NCBI GenBank assembly: GCA_026981935.1
Contig: JALSIC010000094.1
Span: 1 to 38,663 of the forward strand
Length of the DNA: 38,663 nucleotides
Source: Gammaproteobacteria bacterium
Lineage (GTDB): Bacteria; Pseudomonadota; Gammaproteobacteria; SZUA-140
Reading direction: 5' to 3'
The position numbers and the translations under genes are program-made. Positions 37,255 to 38,663 of this stretch are shown here, in pieces. Each line of letters begins with the position of its first letter. Position 1 is the stretch's first letter. The notes under the pieces are model-generated. The model was not told where the DNA came from, searched no databases, and saw only the letters and a list, made by a program, of their open reading frames with translations.

Positions 37255-38661
37255 TCAATTTCTAGTTTCCACTTCCATTTCCTCGGCCGTGCCGTCGCCT
37301 GTCGTACCGCTTGGGATCTCGTCCGAGACCTTGACGATCACGCCCTGACTCAGCAGCGCCTGGAAGGCGGCGGCGTCACTCACGTCCTGGTCGTTGTCCC
37401 TGCCGTCGTCCTGGTCGAATTCCGTGTCGGCATCCGAGGTGAATGCGATGCCCAGGATGGAGACCCTGAGGGTCTGTCCCAGCAAGGTGGGATCGGAATC
37501 CAGCGGGCCCTGGAGCACGATCTCGTTATCAGCGCTTGTGCGGACGAGGGTCGTGGCCACCAGCCTGCCGTTGTTGTCGCGCACCGCCTGGATCTCCAGG
37601 TAGTCGCCTGCGCGGAGGTCGGTAAAGCGCATGGGATCGGCGGGCGAGTTGGCCACGGCGCCCGTCTCGTCCTCCATGCGGGTCTGGCTGTCCTCGATGC
37701 GTACTGTCAAGGAGTCTTCAGGCGTGATTTGCAGGCTGACCGTATTGTCGGTGAGGGTGTCGGCGACATAGGCCTGGATCTCGATGCCGGCCTCGCGGGC
37801 CTTGATGCGTTCCGCGACCAGCCTGCCGCCGGAGAGCCGGCCTTCCACTTCCACGGCAAGGCCGTTGGCAAGCGTCAGCGAGGCGGGTTCTTTGCCCGCA
37901 TTGGTGGCATCCACCTCCACGCCGTTGATCTTGAAGCGCCCGGTGCCCGCCCAGTCCGTGATGAACCCTTCGAGCTGCGCCTCGTCGCTGTCCTCGGGCA
38001 GGGCTTCCGCACCCTCGATGCGCTCGGCCTCGATGAGCCCCTCGGCCGCATTGTAGCTGCCCGTGATCTTGAGCATGCAGCCGGTGTCGCGGCCGCAACT
38101 GCCCAGACCGGTCATGATGGTACTGGCAGTGTCGAAGCGGACCCGGATACCACTTTGGAGGGTGAATTCATCGGTTCCGGCGAACGTTGCGAGGGCATCC
38201 TTTACCGCTACCGTGTCCGAGGGAGAGAAGGTGCCCTTTTTCTCGATGCGGGTGGCATGGAGGCTGGCGTCGGCGGCGACGAAGCCGCTCACCTCCACGT
38301 GGTCGTTGGGTTTCATCTGCAGGAAGCCATAGCCGTCGGCGAATGCCGTGCCCACCGCGTCCACTATCACGGTCCGGCCCATGATGTCCAGGGTGGTGGT
38401 CTGTCCGTCCGTGCCCGGGGACAGGCCCGTGATGGGGCCCTGGATCTCGGCCTCGTAGATCAGCTCGTCCAGGGCGAGGCGCCCGGCGCTGTCGCGGCTG
38501 CCGCGGATGGCCACCACCATGCCCGTCCTGAGGCCGGTCTCGCCGGCCTCCCTGCCATTGACGAGGAGGCGGCTGTCGTTTTTGAGGAAATATTCCTCGC
38601 CGTTGACGAACACGCTGCCGAAACCGGTGACCTGGCCCACGGCCACCATGCCCGTGCCGCC
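37255..38661 (-). CDS. DUF5666-type repeat protein, 5' end outside the window
   Basis: The open frame continues past the first ATG (38649) to the window edge with Gly-rich codons (GGTG before MVAVGQVTGF), so the true start and any signal peptide lie outside. The visible ~469 residues consist of successive beta-rich units with the DUF5666 pattern: GQVTGFGSVFVNGEEYFL ... LRTGMVVAIRG; GPITGLSPGTDGQTTTLDIMG ... MKPNDHVEVSGFV; GFITDWAGTGRFKINGVEVD ... LANGLAVEVEGRL; then a longer unit with LRAGDYLEIQAV. Each unit looks like a small beta barrel. An acidic stretch (DADTEFDQDDGRDNDQD) lies near the C terminus. Such proteins are usually exported; the function is not known to me. The downstream lipoprotein gene is 236 bp away on the same strand. 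Confidence 0.78.
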   Translation of the reverse strand, partial: GGTGMVAVGQVTGFGSVFVNGEEYFLKNDSRLLVNGREAGETGLRTGMVVAIRGSRDSAGRLALDELIYEAEIQGPITGLSPGTDGQTTTLDIMGRTVIVDAVGTAFADGYGFLQMKPNDHVEVSGFVAADASLHATRIEKKGTFSPSDTVAVKDALATFAGTDEFTLQSGIRVRFDTASTIMTGLGSCGRDTGCMLKITGSYNAAEGLIEAERIEGAEALPEDSDEAQLEGFITDWAGTGRFKINGVEVDATNAGKEPASLTLANGLAVEVEGRLSGGRLVAERIKAREAGIEIQAYVADTLTDNTVSLQITPEDSLTVRIEDSQTRMEDETGAVANSPADPMRFTDLRAGDYLEIQAVRDNNGRLVATTLVRTSADNEIVLQGPLDSDPTLLGQTLRVSILGIAFTSDADTEFDQDDGRDNDQDVSDAAAFQALLSQGVIVKVSDEIPSGTTGDGTAEEMEVETRN

Positions 38662-38663
38662 GA

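Overview
The window is a GC-rich, densely coded piece of a gammaproteobacterial chromosome. The gene content and order point to a member near the Pseudomonadales/Chromatiales. From memory, the core order (pilSR, thiO, fimT/U-pilVWXY1Y2E, ispH, lspA, ileS, ribF, murJ, rpsT, proB, obg, rpmA, rplU, ispB) is that of the Pseudomonas aeruginosa PA4546-PA4569 region. Here it carries local changes, and a periplasmic alpha-carbonic anhydrase makes an autotrophic or sulfur-oxidising relative plausible. The genus cannot be set from sequence reading alone.

Layout: (1) 0-3.6 kb holds the pilS-pilR two-component system on the minus strand, bracketed by an inverted ~87-bp repeat, one copy of which lies in a large palindrome. 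(2) 3.6-8.0 kb holds an alpha-carbonic anhydrase with a repeat-built N-terminal spacer, the soluble transhydrogenase SthA and an HDOD-GGDEF signalling protein, all on minus. (3) 8.3-9.1 kb holds a HigBA toxin-antitoxin pair between a tRNA-Pro-like fragment and an intact tRNA-Pro(CGG). (4) 9.2-21.0 kb is the housekeeping block: ispB diverging from rplU-rpmA-obgE-proB, rpsT on the opposite strand, then murJ-ribF-ileS-lspA-ispH. (5) 21.1-28.1 kb is the minor pilin operon fimT/U-pilV-W-X-Y1-(Y2 position)-E on minus. It primes assembly of the type IV pilus whose major pilin is normally under PilSR control. (6) 28.3-30.4 kb holds thiO, tRNA-Thr(CGT), a repeat cluster and a small secreted protein. 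(7) 30.4-34.3 kb is a surface-polysaccharide cluster: two GT4 glycosyltransferases, a UPF0104-type flippase-like membrane protein and a broken GT2 gene. Several mobile-looking repeats sit in and around it. (8) 35.1-38.66 kb holds a lipoprotein with a degenerate metallophosphoesterase fold and a DUF5666-type protein that runs off the window end.

Most genes are ordinary. The less ordinary parts are the repeat-flanked pilSR, the tandem-repeat spacer of the carbonic anhydrase, the tRNA-bounded HigBA insertion, the repeat-riddled glycosyltransferase region, and the terminal lipoprotein/DUF5666 pair of unknown function. I did not see a CRISPR array, prophage, intact IS transposase or clearly new multi-gene defence system.
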